From the NCBI GenBank assembly GCA_007129055.1, contig SKWE01000069.1, forward strand, positions 1-51,611: a DNA stretch of 51,611 nucleotides, in the 5' to 3' direction. How positions within the stretch are numbered: the first letter of the stretch is position 1; each line of letters starts with the position of its first letter. Under the pieces are notes generated by a model. The model did no database searches and was not told the origin of the DNA. It saw nothing but the letters and a program-made list of their open reading frames with translations. Source of the stretch: Syntrophomonadaceae bacterium (GTDB lineage: Bacteria > Bacillota > Dethiobacteria > DTU022). Positions 26,515 through 34,910 of this stretch are shown here, piece after piece. The position numbers were made by a program, and so were the translations under genes.

Positions 26515-27747
26515 ATGCAAGCCGACCTGATCTGTATCGGCAATGAACTGCTTACAGGATTAATCGAAAATACTAATGCCGGTTTCCTCTCCAGGCGTTT
26601 ATGGGCCTCGGGAATATCGGTCAGGGAATCAGTCGTAGTTGCTGATGATGAGAATGCGATTAAGGATGCGCTCGAAAGGTCACTTGGCAATAGTGAAATT
26701 GCTATCTTAACCGGAGGTCTTGGGCCTACGGATGATGATTTAACCAGGGAAGCGGTAGCAGGTATCTTAGGTTTACCGATGGTTTTAAATGAAGACTGGC
26801 TTATAAAAATGGAAAGTTTCTTTACTAAACGCGGAATTAAAATGCCGGAGGGAAATAAAAAACAGGCAATGATTTTAAGTGGCAGCAAAGTGTTGCCGAA
26901 TAAAAGAGGCACTGCGCCGGGTGCCATAATTGAATTGCGGGGGAAAATAATTATTTTACTGCCCGGGCCACCTGCTGAATTAAAGGAAATGTTTGATCAC
27001 CAGGTACTACCATACCTTGTTTTGAATAATCATGGTGTACAAAAAAAAGTTAAAACTTTAAAATGTATTGGTTTGGGAGAATCAATGTTAGAAGAAACAA
27101 TAAAAAACATTGGCAAATGGAATTATCCACCACTATCTTATGTAGCAAAAGGATATGAGGTAAACCTGCAGATTAAGGCAAGCGGTGATTCAGAAGAAGC
27201 GAATGCCGCGATACAAGGAGCAGAAACAATTCTCAGGGAAACCCTTGGCGATTATATCTTTGGCAGCGACGAAGATACTATAACCAGTGTTGTAGCAAGT
27301 ATGCTCTTGTCGGGAAAATTAACTTTATCCGTTGCTGAATCTTGCAGTGGTGGCCTGCTTTCAGATATGATTACAGACATACCAGGTAGTTCCGGTTATT
27401 ATTTAGGTGGTATAATTGCTTATTCAAAAAGGGCAAAAAGTGAATTGCTTAAAATTGATCCTGGCTTAATAGAAGAAGAAGGAGAGGTAAGCAAACCTGT
27501 TGCTACTGCCATGGCTGAAGGAGTGCGCACTCTTTTTCAATCAGATTACGGAGTTGGAATTACAGGATACGCCGGGCCTGAAAGTGGTAAATTAAAAGAA
27601 GATACAGGTCTGGTATATATAGCTGTTTCAAGTCCGAAAGAACTAGTTTGTAACGAATTTTACCTGGGCGGTGGAAGAAGGGGAGTGAAAGAAAGAGCTG
27701 CACAGGTTGCATTTGATATGCTGCGTAAGGTACTGATAAAGTGCTAA
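26515..27747 (+). CDS. cinA: CinA family protein with NMN deamidase domain
   Basis: Two-domain protein of 410 residues. The N-terminal MoCF-like domain (GNELLTGLIENTN, TGGLGPTDDDLTREA, LLPGPPAELKEM) has ADP-ribose pyrophosphatase activity in studied homologues. The C-terminal domain (VAESCSGGLLSDMIT, GITGYAGP) is the nicotinamide-mononucleotide amidohydrolase of pyridine-nucleotide salvage. GGAGG precedes the ATG. cinA is often next to recA in Bacillota, as here, which led to its competence-inducible name. Confidence 0.94.
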   Translation: MQADLICIGNELLTGLIENTNAGFLSRRLWASGISVRESVVVADDENAIKDALERSLGNSEIAILTGGLGPTDDDLTREAVAGILGLPMVLNEDWLIKMESFFTKRGIKMPEGNKKQAMILSGSKVLPNKRGTAPGAIIELRGKIIILLPGPPAELKEMFDHQVLPYLVLNNHGVQKKVKTLKCIGLGESMLEETIKNIGKWNYPPLSYVAKGYEVNLQIKASGDSEEANAAIQGAETILRETLGDYIFGSDEDTITSVVASMLLSGKLTLSVAESCSGGLLSDMITDIPGSSGYYLGGIIAYSKRAKSELLKIDPGLIEEEGEVSKPVATAMAEGVRTLFQSDYGVGITGYAGPESGKLKEDTGLVYIAVSSPKELVCNEFYLGGGRRGVKERAAQVAFDMLRKVLIKC

Positions 27748-27778
27748 ATATTTATAAATGGGAGAAAGCAACTATTTG

Positions 27779-28348
27779 ATGAGATTATTTATTGCACTTA
27801 AACTGTCAAAAGAACAGCAACATGCAGTTGGAGTAATGCAAAGCAGGCTTAAAGATTACGTGAAGGGTGTGAAGTGGGTCCGGCCAGAGAACATGCACCT
27901 CACCCTGAAGTTTTTAGGTGAAATTGACAGCTACAATGTCGGATTAATTAAAGAGGCACTTGAAAAAGCAGCAATTACTTTTGAGCCATACCAGTATGCT
28001 TTCAGAGGTACAGGTGTTTTTCCTCATCCCGGTAAACCGCGCGTGCTTTGGCTTGGAATGCAAAAGGGCCGAAAAGAAACAGCTGAAATTGCTGAAAAAG
28101 TAGAGTCCCATTTGACTGAAATGGGGTATGCTAAAGAGAGCAGGGAATTTTATCCCCATTTAACATTGGGCCGTTTAAGAAACCCAATAGAAAAACAAGT
28201 GTTAAATCGTTTTTTAGAGGAAGAGAAGAACTTCACAACCCCATTGGCAGAAGTAGATGAAATTGTTTTATATCAAAGCATTTTAGACAGTAATGGCGCA
28301 CGATACAAAGAAATATTTAAATTGATATTACAAAAAAGATATACTTAA
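27779..28348 (+). CDS. thpR: RNA 2',3'-cyclic phosphodiesterase (2H family)
   Basis: Small phosphoesterase of the LigT/2'-5' RNA ligase family. The two catalytic HxTx motifs are HLTLKFLGE and HLTLGR. It hydrolyses 2',3'-cyclic phosphate ends of RNA in studied members. The ATG at 27779 gives the conserved start MRLFIALKLS (189 residues); an in-frame ATG at 27758 would add seven unconserved residues. GGAGAAAG at 27761-27768 is a fair ribosome site. Confidence 0.92.
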   Translation: MRLFIALKLSKEQQHAVGVMQSRLKDYVKGVKWVRPENMHLTLKFLGEIDSYNVGLIKEALEKAAITFEPYQYAFRGTGVFPHPGKPRVLWLGMQKGRKETAEIAEKVESHLTEMGYAKESREFYPHLTLGRLRNPIEKQVLNRFLEEEKNFTTPLAEVDEIVLYQSILDSNGARYKEIFKLILQKRYT

Positions 28349-28449
28349 CTTTGGCAATTATTAAAGTCAATTACAGATAAACAGAAGGAATATGTTTTTA
28401 AAAAAAGAAGTATACTGCAAAATGAACCCGTTAGAGGAGGTAAACTTAA

Positions 28450-29487
28450 TTGGAAAAAGAAAAAGCACTAGAGGCAGCACTGGTACAGATTGAAAAGCAG
28501 TTTGGCAAGGGTTCTGTTATGAAACTTGGTCAGGACGCAGTTACAGAAATTGCATTTATTCCAACCGGCAGTCTTACACTGGATGCGGCTCTTGGCGTTG
28601 GAGGAGTACCCAGGGGCAGGGTGGTAGAAATATTTGGTCCTGAATCTTCCGGTAAAACTACCGTAGCGCTGCACATAATTGCGGAAGCACAAAGTAGAGG
28701 CGGTTTTGCAGCTTTTATTGATGCTGAACATGCGCTTGATCCGCAATATGCAACTAACCTGGGCGTCAATCTAGATGACCTGCTGGTTTCACAGCCGGAT
28801 ACAGGAGAGCAGGCTTTGGAAATTGCTGAGGCGCTTGTACGCAGCAATGCGATAGATGTTCTGGTTATTGACTCGGTAGCAGCTCTTGTCCCCCGGGCTG
28901 AGATTGAAGGCGAGATGGGGGATTCACATGTTGGTTTACAGGCCAGGTTGATGTCACAGGCCCTTCGGAAGTTATCAGGGGTAATAAGTAAATCGAGAAC
29001 AAGCGCCATATTCATAAACCAGATAAGGGAAAAAGTCGGCATTATGTTTGGTAATCCTGAAGTAACTCCCGGTGGGAGAGCATTAAAATTTTACTCTTCA
29101 GTAAGAATGGATGTCAGGAGAATCGAATCTTTAAAAATAGGTTCGGATCAAATAATTGGAAACAGAACAAGAGTTAAAGTAGTTAAGAACAAGGTGGCGC
29201 CACCATTTAAAGTTGCAGAGTTTGATATCCTATACGGTAAAGGTATATCCGCAGAAGGCTCAATAATTGATCTTGGACTGGAGCACAACGTTATCGCCAA
29301 AAGTGGAGCATGGTACTCTTACGGTGACGAGAGGCTTGGGCAGGGACGCGAAAATGTAAGGGAATTATTGAAAGAAAATGTAGATTTAAAAAGGGAAATA
29401 GAATTAAAAGTACGGGAAGCGGCGGGCCTTCCTGTCCCGGGAAGCAGCAATGGGAAAGATGTGCCTGAAGAAAAAATCACCGAATAG
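28450..29487 (+). CDS. recA: Recombinase A
   Basis: DNA-dependent ATPase for homologous recombination, and coprotease for LexA cleavage. Walker A GPESSGKT is at residues 63-70, followed by QPDTGEQALEIAE, VDVLVIDSVAALVPRAEIEGEMGD-type segments and the DNA-binding loop 2 region after FINQIREKVG. The 345-residue length is standard. The TTG at 28450 follows AGAGGAGG. I found no convincing LexA box or strong sigma-A promoter in the 101-base gap upstream; TATACT at 28411 lacks a -35. Confidence 0.98.
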   Translation: MEKEKALEAALVQIEKQFGKGSVMKLGQDAVTEIAFIPTGSLTLDAALGVGGVPRGRVVEIFGPESSGKTTVALHIIAEAQSRGGFAAFIDAEHALDPQYATNLGVNLDDLLVSQPDTGEQALEIAEALVRSNAIDVLVIDSVAALVPRAEIEGEMGDSHVGLQARLMSQALRKLSGVISKSRTSAIFINQIREKVGIMFGNPEVTPGGRALKFYSSVRMDVRRIESLKIGSDQIIGNRTRVKVVKNKVAPPFKVAEFDILYGKGISAEGSIIDLGLEHNVIAKSGAWYSYGDERLGQGRENVRELLKENVDLKREIELKVREAAGLPVPGSSNGKDVPEEKITE

Positions 29488-29513
29488 TATTACAAATTGC
29501 AGGTACCTAAAAG

Positions 29514-29981
29514 ATGGATGAAATTAAAAATAGAAAAGCACTAAGTCTTGCTATCAAATACCTGACTTACAGGCAGCGCAGCGAAGCTGAACTAATAAAC
29601 TATCTTGATCGGAAAAGTTTTGGAAACAAGGTCATCAATTATGTTTTAAATGAAACAAAGCAATATGGCTATATTGATGATTTAAAATACACACAGGATT
29701 TTATAAGTTCACGCCAGCGCAAGGGACATGGATTTAAAAGAATACGCTATGAATTGCAGCAAAAAAACATTGATGGAAATATCATTGATGAAGCGATTGC
29801 TGAGTATTTTGATCCAGCAGATGAACTGGAAAGAGCAAAACACCTTATAGAGAATAGAAAACGCAAATCAAACGAAGCAGATGAAAAATGGATAAAGCGT
29901 CAGGCGGCTTTTTTACAAAGACGCGGTTTTGATAATAATATTGTTTACAAGGTATTAAAAGATTACAATCCTTCAGAGTAA
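29514..29981 (+). CDS. recX: Regulatory protein RecX
   Basis: Modulator that binds the RecA filament. The 155-residue protein has the three-helix repeats typical of RecX (LTYRQRSEAELINYL, YGYIDDLKYTQDFI, GFKRIRYELQQKNI). It lies 26 bases after recA, its usual partner, and probably shares its transcript. The ribosome site before the ATG at 29514 is weak (AGG only). Confidence 0.93.
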   Translation: MDEIKNRKALSLAIKYLTYRQRSEAELINYLDRKSFGNKVINYVLNETKQYGYIDDLKYTQDFISSRQRKGHGFKRIRYELQQKNIDGNIIDEAIAEYFDPADELERAKHLIENRKRKSNEADEKWIKRQAAFLQRRGFDNNIVYKVLKDYNPSE

Positions 29982-29988
29982 TCTTACC

Positions 29989-30017
29989 TTGACATAATTT
30001 AGTATTCAGTCTACAAT
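29989..30017 (+). promoter_or_regulatory. Strong sigma-A promoter upstream of the recX-rny RNA
   Basis: TTGACA (29989-29994), a 17-base spacer and TACAAT (30012-30017): a nearly perfect sigma-A promoter and the best in the window. It begins eight bases after the recX stop and would start a transcript near 30024, more than 200 bases before rny. Confidence 0.85.
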
Positions 30018-30023
30018 TACTAA

Positions 30024-30200
30024 GGAATAGTAGTTATTTAATTGTTAGTCTGGCACATAAATGATTAAGAGATGGCCCGGCGCGTAGGGCGCTGAGATAG
30101 ATTAAAATAGCATATAATCTTTCTTTCAGGTTTTGGTATAAGTATACCTATTTCCTGGTCATTCTCTTTTAAGCTGTGTCACAGACACAGCTTGTTTTAT
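30024..30200 (+). ncRNA. Structured RNA or riboregulator between recX and rny
   Basis: No gene is seen here, but the sequence folds well by eye. P1 pairs 30067-30080 with 30154-30168 (13 pairs, one bulge, one mismatch). It encloses three hairpins: GCGC 30080-30083 with 30089-30092; 92-103 with 116-129 of 30000 (CTGA/TCAG and AGATT/AATCT with interior bulges); and GGTAT 30135-30139 with ATACC 30144-30148. That is a four-way junction followed directly by a terminator. TGGCACA at 30051-30057 can instead pair with TGTGTCA at 30175-30181 in the terminator, a possible antiterminator. It could be a stand-alone small RNA or a cis-acting attenuator of rny. I do not recognise a known riboswitch class. 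Confidence 0.6.
30171..30200 (+). terminator. Intrinsic terminator ending the recX-rny RNA
   Basis: AAGCTGTGTC (30171-30180), loop ACA, GACACAGCTT (30184-30193): ten perfect pairs, then GTTTTATTAT. It lies about 50 bases before the rny start, so it ends the RNA begun at 30024 unless read-through or antitermination occurs. Confidence 0.85.
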
Positions 30201-30219
30201 TATACGGACTAATTATAAC
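30192..30219 (+). promoter_or_regulatory. Possible second promoter for rny
   Basis: TTGTTT (30192-30197) and TATAAC (30214-30219) are 16 bases apart, starting within the terminator arm. If used, rny would have its own promoter and the upstream RNA could be an independent small RNA. Both hexamers deviate from consensus. Confidence 0.3.
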
Positions 30220-30249
30220 TTTTATCAATGTGAAACGGAGGTGAACGAC

Positions 30250-31785
30250 ATGATGGAAAATTTACTTATGATTATAGCTGCCCTGGTAGTTGGTTTGGGA
30301 GGCGGCTATTTAATTCGCAAGATGATCGCTGAAGCAAAAATATCTTCAGCGGAAACAGCAGCAAAAAAAATTGTTGAAGAAGCGACTCAGGAAGCTAATG
30401 CAATAAAAAGAGAAAAGCAGCTTGAAGCTAAAGAAGAAGCTGTTCGCCTGAGAAGTGAACTGGAAAAAGAAAGCAAAGAGAGGCGTTCTGAACTGCAGCG
30501 CCTGGAGCGCAGGTTAGTTCAGAAAGAGGAAAGCCTTGATCGTAAGATCGCCATTGCAGAAAAAAAGGAAGATGATTTACGTTCTAAAGAGCAAGAAACG
30601 GTAGAAATTAAGGATAAGCTCGATCAATTACACCAGCAGCAGCTAGCAGAATTGGAAAGGGTCTCGGGTATGACTTCAGATGAGGCTAAAGAACTACTGC
30701 TTCAGAGAGTAAGAGAAGAAATAGATCATGAAATGATTACAATGGTAAAAGATATTGAAAACCAGGCAAAAGCCGAAGGCGAGAAAAAGGCCCGTGAAAT
30801 AGTAACCCTTGCCATTCAAAGGTATGCCGCAGATCATGTTACAGAATCTACAGTTTCCGTCGTATCATTGCCTAATGATGAAATGAAAGGGCGGATAATC
30901 GGTAGAGAAGGTAGAAATATCAGGGCGCTGGAGACACTTACCGGAATAGATCTGATTATTGATGATACTCCGGAAGCCGTTATCATATCCGGTTTTGACC
31001 CAATTAGACGTGAAGTCGCAAGGTTGGCCTTGGAAAAATTGGTTAGTGATGGAAGAATCCATCCGGCGAGAATTGAAGAAATTGTAGAAAAAACCCGTAA
31101 AGAAGTGGAAACACAGATTAAGGAAGAAGGGGAAAGAGCTACCTTCGAATCAAGAGTTCATGGAATTCATCCTGAGATAGTAAACCTGCTCGGAAAATTA
31201 AAGTTCAGGACAAGCTACGGTCAGAATGTTCTTCAACATTCTATAGAAGTTGCCCACCTGGCTGGTATTATGGCCGCTGAACTGGGATTGGACGTTAACT
31301 TCGCCAAGCGGGCCGGCCTGCTGCATGATATAGGAAAGGCAATTGACCATGAAACAGAAGGCTCACATGTTCATATCGGTGCGGAATTGGCAAAGAAGTA
31401 TAAAGAGTCAGCCGGAATTGTTAATGCAATTGAAGCTCACCACGGGGATGTAGACTTTAACACTTTGGAAGCAGTATTGATACAATCTGCAGATGCTATA
31501 TCAGCAGTTCGCCCGGGCGCCAGGCGTGAAACACTGGAGGCATATATTAAGCGGTTGGAAAAACTCGAAAATATTGCAGACTCTTTCGAAGGAGTCGAAA
31601 AATCATATGCTATCCATGCCGGACGTGAAATAAGAATTATGGTTAAACCGGATCGGATAGATGATTACACATCAATCAAGGTGGCCAGGGATATAGTGAA
31701 AAAGATCGAAAGTGAACTTGAATATCCCGGTCAGATTAAAGTAACCGTTATCAGGGAAACAAGAGCAGTTGATTACGCAAAGTAA
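30250..31785 (+). CDS. rny: Ribonuclease Y
   Basis: Membrane-anchored endoribonuclease that starts mRNA decay in Bacillota. An N-terminal membrane helix (residues 3-22) is followed by a long coiled coil (about 25-190, rich in Glu, Lys and Arg), a KH domain (GRIIGREGRNIRALE), and an HD domain with His359-Asp360 in LLHDIGKA. The ATG at 30250 is chosen because CGGAGGTG lies at 30235-30242, giving 511 residues. A GTG at 30241 overlaps that site. ymdB follows, the usual order. Confidence 0.97.
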   Translation: MMENLLMIIAALVVGLGGGYLIRKMIAEAKISSAETAAKKIVEEATQEANAIKREKQLEAKEEAVRLRSELEKESKERRSELQRLERRLVQKEESLDRKIAIAEKKEDDLRSKEQETVEIKDKLDQLHQQQLAELERVSGMTSDEAKELLLQRVREEIDHEMITMVKDIENQAKAEGEKKAREIVTLAIQRYAADHVTESTVSVVSLPNDEMKGRIIGREGRNIRALETLTGIDLIIDDTPEAVIISGFDPIRREVARLALEKLVSDGRIHPARIEEIVEKTRKEVETQIKEEGERATFESRVHGIHPEIVNLLGKLKFRTSYGQNVLQHSIEVAHLAGIMAAELGLDVNFAKRAGLLHDIGKAIDHETEGSHVHIGAELAKKYKESAGIVNAIEAHHGDVDFNTLEAVLIQSADAISAVRPGARRETLEAYIKRLEKLENIADSFEGVEKSYAIHAGREIRIMVKPDRIDDYTSIKVARDIVKKIESELEYPGQIKVTVIRETRAVDYAK

Positions 31786-31820
31786 TTTAGTGTAATATAA
31801 GAATATAATATTGTATTGAT

Positions 31821-31847
31821 AGAAAGTGCCTTTTAAAGGCACTTTCT
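31821..31847 (+). terminator. Hairpin after rny
   Basis: AGAAAGTGCCTTT and AAAGGCACTTTCT form a near-perfect palindrome (31821-31833 and 31835-31847). No long T-run follows on either strand, so it may act as a weak terminator or mRNA end stabiliser between rny and ymdB. Confidence 0.45.
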
Positions 31848-31876
31848 TAATATGCACTATGATTGGAGATCTTAAA

Positions 31877-32659
31877 ATGCGTATACTGTTTATTGGAGAT
31901 ATCGTTGGTAAAACAGGCCGGAAATGTTTAAAAACAGCGCTAGATGAGCTAAAAAAAGAGACAGCTTTCGATTTAATTATTGCTAACGGAGAAAATGCAG
32001 CTGGCGGTGCCGGAATAACAGAGACAGTATTTAATGATTTGCGAAATACAGGTGTAGATGTAGTTACCGGAGGAAATCATACCTGGGATCAAAAAGACAT
32101 CTACAACTTTATTGACAGGGAACCAAGACTCATAAGGCCAGCTAACTACCCTGAAGAAACAACTCCCGGTTATGGTTCAGTAATCATTGAAAGAAAGAAA
32201 GGCAAGTATAAAATTGCAGTTCTAAATCTAATTGGAAGGGTTTTTATGCGGCCTGCCGATTGCCCTTTCAGGACGGCAGACAAAATAATCCCTGGCCTAA
32301 AGGAAAAAGCAGATCTTATACTTGTTGATTTTCATGCTGAAGCAACTTCAGAAAAACAGGCGCTGGGGTGGTACCTGGACGGTCAGGTGAATGCAGTCAT
32401 CGGTACTCACAGCCACGTGCAGACTGCAGATGAAAGGATTTTAACAAGAGGTACTGCTTATATAACCGATGTCGGAATGGTTGGCTTATATGACTCAATT
32501 CTTGGTGTAGATAAAGGGGGGCCTTTAAAAAGGTTCCTGACACAAATGCCTCACAAGTTAAGCATTTCTGATGGAACTTCGCTATTTAATGCTCTAATAG
32601 TTGAATTTAATGAACAGGGCGAAACTGTTTTTGTGAAAAGGATCTCACAAATAATTTAA
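31877..32659 (+). CDS. ymdB: YmdB-type metallophosphoesterase
   Basis: TIGR00282-family calcineurin-like phosphodiesterase; the B. subtilis homologue hydrolyses cyclic nucleotides and affects motility and biofilm decisions. Metal-binding motifs are IGDIVGKTGRK, ANGENAAGGAG, GGNHTWD and GTHSHVQTAD. The ATG at 31877, eight bases after GGAG, gives MRILFIGDIVG and 260 residues. An upstream in-frame start at 31826 lies in the hairpin and is unlikely. It follows rny, as in many Bacillota. Confidence 0.93.
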   Translation: MRILFIGDIVGKTGRKCLKTALDELKKETAFDLIIANGENAAGGAGITETVFNDLRNTGVDVVTGGNHTWDQKDIYNFIDREPRLIRPANYPEETTPGYGSVIIERKKGKYKIAVLNLIGRVFMRPADCPFRTADKIIPGLKEKADLILVDFHAEATSEKQALGWYLDGQVNAVIGTHSHVQTADERILTRGTAYITDVGMVGLYDSILGVDKGGPLKRFLTQMPHKLSISDGTSLFNALIVEFNEQGETVFVKRISQII

Positions 32660-32686
32660 AACTCATGAATAATTCATATAATTCAG

Positions 32687-32713
32687 GCAGGATATAAGGT
32701 AAAAAGGGCGAAT
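32687..32713 (+). promoter_or_regulatory. Sigma-H promoter of spoVS
   Basis: GCAGGATAT (32687-32695), an 11-base spacer and GGCGAAT (32707-32713) match the Bacillus sigma-H consensus RNAGGAWWW-N11/12-RNNGAAT at every specified position. B. subtilis spoVS is known to be sigma-H dependent, so promoter and gene agree. It lies 35 bases before the start codon, with AAAGGAGG between. Confidence 0.8.
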
Positions 32714-32747
32714 ACCTTAGTTAAATCCGCAAAGGAGGTACCTAATA

Positions 32748-33008
32748 ATGGGGGTATTAAAAGTCTCAGCAAAATCCAATCCTAATTCCGTAGCCGGTGC
32801 CCTGGCAGGGGTACTAAGGGAACGAGGAGGCGCAGAAATCCAAACAATCGGTGCAGGAGCCCTGAACCAGGCAATAAAAGCAGTGGCCATTGCAAGGGGT
32901 TTTGTTGCGCCGGGAGGCATTGATTTAATCTGCATTCCAGCCTTTACGGATATTGAGATTGACGGCGAGGAAAGAACTGCAATTAAATTAATCATTGAAC
33001 CTCGCTAA
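32748..33008 (+). CDS. spoVS: Stage V sporulation protein S
   Basis: Small (86-residue), extremely conserved nucleic-acid-binding-fold protein acting in sporulation, where it affects septation, spore coat and dehydration in B. subtilis. The whole sequence is typical (LKVSAKSNPNSVAGALAG, RGFVAPGGIDLICIPAF). AAAGGAGG precedes the ATG. Homologues also occur in some non-sporulating bacteria, so the gene alone does not prove sporulation, but with the sigma-H promoter it argues for it. The rny-ymdB-spoVS order is widespread. Confidence 0.97.
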   Translation: MGVLKVSAKSNPNSVAGALAGVLRERGGAEIQTIGAGALNQAIKAVAIARGFVAPGGIDLICIPAFTDIEIDGEERTAIKLIIEPR

Positions 33009-33050
33009 GTTTTTCAACCGATGTATTCTTAACTTGCAGACTGGTTTCAG

Positions 33051-33082
33051 CACCCTCACAGCTAAAAGGAGGGTGTTTTTTT
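33051..33082 (+). terminator. Rho-independent terminator after spoVS
   Basis: CACCCTC (33051-33057) pairs with GAGGGTG (33069-33075), followed directly by seven T residues. It closes the rny-ymdB-spoVS region. Confidence 0.88.
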
Positions 33083-33152
33083 ATTAATAACAAGGTGGTA
33101 TTATTAACAGGGTATTACAGCCATCATAAAACCGTAAACGGGGCAAAATATT

Positions 33153-33989
33153 ATGAGGCAGAAACTTGTTGATCTTCACACACATAGCAGTGCATCTGAT
33201 GGTCTTTACGGCCCTGCAGAGCTGGTGAATCTTGCTTCAAAAGCGGGCCTTTCAGCTATAGCACTTACAGATCATGATACTGTAGACGGCTTGGTTGAAG
33301 CAGAGGAGGCAGCTGTAAAGGCTGGTATTGAGTTTATACCGGGCATTGAAATAGGTATTGTGCATGAGGGTGAAGAAATTCATATACTCGGCTATTACCT
33401 GTCTAATCGTAACCTGTTAAACCAGGAGTTGAAAGTGCAGAAAGTAGAAAGATTAAATAGAATGATTGCGATGAGAAAGAAGATGTCAGATATGGGGTTT
33501 AAAATTGGGATAGACGAAGTGCTTGCAGAGTCAGGAGAAGCTGCTCCTGGAAGGATGCACTTGGCAAGGTTGCTTGTAAAAAAACGATACGTACATAGTA
33601 CGGACCAGGCTTTCTCGCTATATCTGAAGCAGGATGGTCCTGCTTATGTCCCCAGAAAAACAATATCTCTTGACAGTGTGATGGAGCTATTATCAAGAAC
33701 AGCTAAGCTTATTGCAATTGCTCATCCTAAAAAAGCTGGGGAAAGCTTGATCAAATTGCTCCTGGAAAAAGGACTGAATGCTGTCGAGGTATTTCATCCT
33801 GAACACAGCAAGGAAAGGGTTAACTATTATAAGAAAGTAGCAGCAGAGAATAAATTACTGATTACCGGAGGATCTGATTACCATGGAGACAGGGGAAGCA
33901 GAAGCTATCCAGTTCGACTGGCTATAGATTACAGCTACCTGGATAATATTAAAGGGTTTATTAACGGAGATTACCCTTTTCTTAGGTAG
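33153..33989 (+). CDS. PHP-domain phosphoesterase
   Basis: A 278-residue stand-alone PHP (polymerase and histidinol phosphatase) protein. Metal-ligand motifs are DLHTHSSASDG at residues 7-17, LTDHDTVDG, GIEIGIV, AHPKKAG and the final GGSDYHGD. It resembles the YciV/TrpH (RNase AM) type, which hydrolyses 3',5'-nucleoside bisphosphates and trims 5' ends of RNA. The exact substrate is not certain. The ribosome site (CGGGG) is modest. It sits between spoVS and the decarboxylase genes with no clear link to either. Confidence 0.88.
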   Translation: MRQKLVDLHTHSSASDGLYGPAELVNLASKAGLSAIALTDHDTVDGLVEAEEAAVKAGIEFIPGIEIGIVHEGEEIHILGYYLSNRNLLNQELKVQKVERLNRMIAMRKKMSDMGFKIGIDEVLAESGEAAPGRMHLARLLVKKRYVHSTDQAFSLYLKQDGPAYVPRKTISLDSVMELLSRTAKLIAIAHPKKAGESLIKLLLEKGLNAVEVFHPEHSKERVNYYKKVAAENKLLITGGSDYHGDRGSRSYPVRLAIDYSYLDNIKGFINGDYPFLR

Positions 33990-34038
33990 AATAAAATGAT
34001 AGAATCAAGTATATGTTTATCAGGGGGATAGATGCAGT

Positions 34039-34443
34039 ATGGAACAATTTAATTTTGCGCTACAGGTTCTCGTAATCGGATTTACGGTTGTCCTGGTTAC
34101 ACTATTCATGTTATATGGGGTTCTTTTATTATTCGCCCGCCTGCTTTACAAAGAAGAAAAAGAGGTCACTGGTGATCAGAAAAATTTATTGGATAATGAA
34201 AAAGAGATATCAACGATCACAGGGGAGAATGACAGGAAAGTGGTAGCAGCAATCATGGCTGCAGTAAACGAATACCTGCGACAAGATGATAGTTCAATAA
34301 AAATCGCCAGTATAGCAATATCGGCAGATCAGGCCGGAAATCTCGTATCGAATAATTGGAAGATTATTGGAAGAAAAACCTTAATGGAAAATAGAGCTGC
34401 ATTAGAAAAGATTAGGAGGAAGAGAAGAATTGAAAAAATTTAA
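34039..34443 (+). CDS. OadG-type small subunit of a sodium-pump decarboxylase
   Basis: A 134-residue protein with one N-terminal membrane helix (about residues 8-33, LVIGFTVVLVTLFMLYGVLL) and a hydrophilic tail, as in OadG/MmdD subunits that hold the biotin-dependent decarboxylase complex together. The identification rests on topology, the FTVVLVTLFMLY segment, and its place before a biotin carrier and an OadB gene. AGGGGG precedes the ATG. It overlaps the biotin-carrier gene by 14 bases. Confidence 0.8.
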   Translation: MEQFNFALQVLVIGFTVVLVTLFMLYGVLLLFARLLYKEEKEVTGDQKNLLDNEKEISTITGENDRKVVAAIMAAVNEYLRQDDSSIKIASIAISADQAGNLVSNNWKIIGRKTLMENRAALEKIRRKRRIEKI

Positions 34444-34873
34444 AGTTACAGTTGATGGTCAATCATACACAGTTGAAGTTGAAGAGCTTAAATCACAACC
34501 CAACCAAAATACGGGAAGTGCTTCACGAGATAAAGATATAGCTGGTAAGCCAAATAACAATGTTTCTAAGCCGGAAGCTCAAAAAGCGGAAACAGTTACT
34601 GCCCCCCAGGCAGAAGAAAAAGAAAATAGCGCGCCACCATCTTCTCCGAAAGTGGAGGGAGGGACAAGCATTAAAGCTCCAATGCCCGGCTCTGTAATTG
34701 ATGTTAATGTAAAAGCGGGTGATAATGTCCAAAATGGCGATGTCCTTTTAATTCTTGAAGCAATGAAGATGGAGAACGAATTAACTTCTTCAACTGCTGG
34801 AACAGTTACCGAGGTATTAGTGAAAAAAGGCGATACAGTTAATAGCGGAGACCCCCTGGTGATCATCGCATAA
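34430..34873 (+). CDS. Biotin carrier subunit of a sodium-pump decarboxylase
   Basis: A 147-residue biotinyl protein. Residues 1-18 form a short N-terminal beta segment, 20-75 a Pro/Ala/Lys/Glu-rich flexible linker, and 76-147 a biotinyl domain with EAMKMEN, in which Lys113 would carry biotin. It is the gamma/delta-type carrier of methylmalonyl-CoA, glutaconyl-CoA or oxaloacetate decarboxylases. AGGAGG precedes the TTG at 34430. Its neighbours OadG and OadB support the sodium-pump assignment; the substrate cannot be deduced without the carboxyltransferase subunit. Confidence 0.9.
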   Translation: MKKFKVTVDGQSYTVEVEELKSQPNQNTGSASRDKDIAGKPNNNVSKPEAQKAETVTAPQAEEKENSAPPSSPKVEGGTSIKAPMPGSVIDVNVKAGDNVQNGDVLLILEAMKMENELTSSTAGTVTEVLVKKGDTVNSGDPLVIIA

Positions 34874-34910
34874 CAAAACTACATGAAATGATTGAAAGGG
34901 GTTGTTCCGT

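Noticed and set aside
28349..28449. LexA box or strong promoter before recA
   Set aside because: GAACCCGTTA at 28424 has half-sites only two bases apart, not four; TATACT at 28411 has no -35 at a workable distance.
30024..30200. Known riboswitch, 6S RNA, SRP RNA or tRNA in the recX-rny gap
   Set aside because: Consensus cores of the TPP, SAM-I, THF, c-di-GMP, purine and ZTP classes are not found; there is no long central-bubble hairpin with paired ends as in 6S RNA, and no cloverleaf or SRP Alu/S-domain motif.
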